From positions 43,498 through 77,207 of the forward strand of contig NVWE01000006.1 in the NCBI GenBank assembly GCA_002746135.1: a stretch of DNA of 33,710 nucleotides, in the 5' to 3' direction. This DNA is from Cellvibrionales bacterium (lineage in GTDB: Bacteria; Pseudomonadota; Gammaproteobacteria; Pseudomonadales; Porticoccaceae). How positions within the stretch are numbered: the stretch's first letter is position 1; each line of letters starts with the position of its first letter. Shown here piece after piece: positions 32,251 through 33,710 of the stretch. The translations under genes and the position numbers were made by a program. The notes beneath the pieces were generated by a model. That model did not search any database. It saw nothing but the letters and a program-made list of their open reading frames with translations, and was not told the origin of the DNA.

Positions 32251-33663
32251 TTAAGACCCAAGATGGAGGCGCTGACGCCAACCAGATAACAAACCCTTCG
32301 AGCCCTCGAGCTCCTGCGCCATGAAAAGATGGGCAATTTTTGTAAGATCGACATCGTAGCCACTAGGCTCAAGATCCCGAGCGATCGCCGCACGCTCAAC
32401 CAAGGTACTATTTTCGTCAGCCCTGTTGCCAAGAATCTGTCGTGTTTTTTCCTCATCTTTTAGATCGATAGCGATGACCGTATCTGTCAATTCAATGCCT
32501 TCTCGGTCTAAGACCACGACCTTAGGCGTTAAGCGAGACTTTGGATGCTGCTCGGTTACAACACCAATATCACCGGTAGTTAATTCGACCAGAGTACCCA
32601 CTGGATACAAACCTATCGACTGAATAAAGTTCACCACCAAGTCATCGGAAAACTGCTTGCCACGCATACCGTACAATACACTCACAGCACGTGATGGAGA
32701 CAATGGTTCGGCTACCTCACGAGGGTAACAAATACTATCGTAGGTGCTAGCGATACCAACAATCCTTGCCAACAAGGGTATTTTCCCCCCGGTAAGACCC
32801 TCAGGATACCCACTACCGTCATTGCGTTCCGCCTGATACCGAACCACAGAAATAACTCGAGGCTCCACCGCCTGAGTCTGCCTCAATATATCCACACCAT
32901 AGGCAATGTAGTTGCGGTATTCCTTCTCCTCAGCATCATCTCGCTTTTCTTTTCGTAGCAAACGATTCGAGAGCTTTGTCTTGCCAACATCCTTCAATAA
33001 GGTACTCATGCACAGCACTGCGATTTCATCCTTGGGCATACCTATGTAGCGAGCAAATTGTACCGCCCATAATGCCGAACGCAGGCTGTGATCATAGCTA
33101 TGGGCATCCTGTTCGCGTAAGCGAACCAACCAGGTAAAAGCATCGGGACAGCGCAATACACTATCAACCATATCACCGACGCTGTCTTTCAAGCGCCCAT
33201 AGTCAACAGCCTTACCACGGCCTATTTGCTTGATCACAAGGGTCAGAGAGCCCTTTAAACGGCCGACTATTTTTTTCGCCTTTACGGATTCTTTCCGCAG
33301 AGACGCGCTGGTTTCATAAACACCCTTGCGCACAACAAGTGGCGTCGCCGTGGTTTGCTGTCTGTTCTTTTTTATGGGTCTACTGGCCAGTCGTGCAGTA
33401 GACCTGGCCAATGGCTCAAACAATGTCTTCTTTGGCTCACTTGAAACAGCCGGGGCAACGGTCTTTCCCAGAGGGGCTCGCCCTTTCTCGATATCAACAA
33501 AAACATGATTACAGTATGTTTTTAATTGATTTATTTCCCCAGGCGAACGGATGTAAAAGCCTTGTAGGGCAAAGGGTGTCTGCGACCACGGGCAATCGAG
33601 ACGAGAGACGTACATCCCCAGTAAAAGATGATTAACGCTGACCTGAACTTGTTTAATCGCCAT
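32251..33663 (-). CDS. DUF3391 plus degenerate HD-GYP domain protein
   Basis: A 470-residue cytoplasmic protein. ATG at 33663 is preferred, with GAGAG upstream; a GTG at 33678 would add five residues. Residues 1-65 (QVSVNHLLLGMYVSRLDCPW) are a DUF3391 domain, followed by a low-complexity basic linker (75-130). The HD-GYP domain is at about 170-365, with GSGYPEGLTGG (283-293). The metal site is broken: His192 is kept, but the HD pair is Lys224-Asp225 (LLKDVGK), the usual H-P is Tyr252, and the H-H-E is Gln277-Ala278-Glu279. It is therefore unlikely to hydrolyse c-di-GMP and may bind it or serve as a scaffold. It is convergent with psd; its promoter would lie beyond 33663. Confidence 0.9.
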   Translation of the reverse strand: MAIKQVQVSVNHLLLGMYVSRLDCPWSQTPFALQGFYIRSPGEINQLKTYCNHVFVDIEKGRAPLGKTVAPAVSSEPKKTLFEPLARSTARLASRPIKKNRQQTTATPLVVRKGVYETSASLRKESVKAKKIVGRLKGSLTLVIKQIGRGKAVDYGRLKDSVGDMVDSVLRCPDAFTWLVRLREQDAHSYDHSLRSALWAVQFARYIGMPKDEIAVLCMSTLLKDVGKTKLSNRLLRKEKRDDAEEKEYRNYIAYGVDILRQTQAVEPRVISVVRYQAERNDGSGYPEGLTGGKIPLLARIVGIASTYDSICYPREVAEPLSPSRAVSVLYGMRGKQFSDDLVVNFIQSIGLYPVGTLVELTTGDIGVVTEQHPKSRLTPKVVVLDREGIELTDTVIAIDLKDEEKTRQILGNRADENSTLVERAAIARDLEPSGYDVDLTKIAHLFMAQELEGSKGLLSGWRQRLHLGS

Positions 33664-33710
33664 AACACACTCTCGCACTCTTCTATATCCAGCACCACCA
33701 TAGTTAGCTT

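Overview
The window reads as a chromosomal segment of a free-living, probably marine, gammaproteobacterium. The conserved right end (mscS-like, orn, rsgA, psd, HD-GYP) and the mid-range base composition suggest the Cellvibrionales (Spongiibacteraceae/Halieaceae-like). That placement is inferred from gene families recalled from memory, not from a search.

Region 1 (1-8465, all minus strand) looks like one long catabolic transcription unit. In order of transcription it encodes a DUF1329 exported protein, a DUF1302 outer-membrane porin-like protein, an acyl-CoA-dehydrogenase-fold monooxygenase, an MFS carboxylate-type transporter, three tandem HSD10-type short-chain dehydrogenases and a truncated luciferase-like (LLM) flavin oxidoreductase. 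Region 2 (8796-14333, minus) holds two amidohydrolase-2 enzymes and a second ACAD-fold monooxygenase. They are interleaved with two decayed genes: a frameshifted c-type cytochrome that would otherwise pass as an empty intergenic gap, and an N-acyl-D-amino-acid deacylase-like amidohydrolase with three separate lesions. Region 3 (14430-17380) has two inverted repeats, a 212-bp MITE-like element, two further SDRs (minus) and a divergent enoyl-CoA hydratase (plus).

Region 4 (17479-25494) is more mixed: a small exported protein, a SulP anion transporter with a STAS domain, a TIGR03084/DinB-like protein, a small exported membrane protein, a NudL-like Nudix hydrolase, a Baeyer-Villiger monooxygenase, a Prx5-type peroxiredoxin and a glycerate-kinase-like P-loop kinase. 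Several of these are bounded by clear intrinsic terminators. Region 5 (25616-28550, minus) is a CoA ligase plus acyl-CoA dehydrogenase pair resembling cyclohexanecarboxylate activation and dehydrogenation (AliA/AliB). The dehydrogenase has Asp where the family normally has its catalytic Glu. Region 6 (28615-33663) is housekeeping: oligoribonuclease overlapping a MscS channel, then divergent RsgA and phosphatidylserine decarboxylase, then a convergent DUF3391/HD-GYP protein whose metal site is largely lost.

Together the genes suggest uptake across both membranes, CoA activation, flavin-dependent oxygenation, alcohol/ketone interconversion, hydration, and hydrolysis or decarboxylation of a hydrophobic, probably alicyclic, terpenoid or steroid-like carbon source. 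The substrate cannot be read from the sequence. I saw no CRISPR array, tRNA, rRNA, transposase or phage gene.
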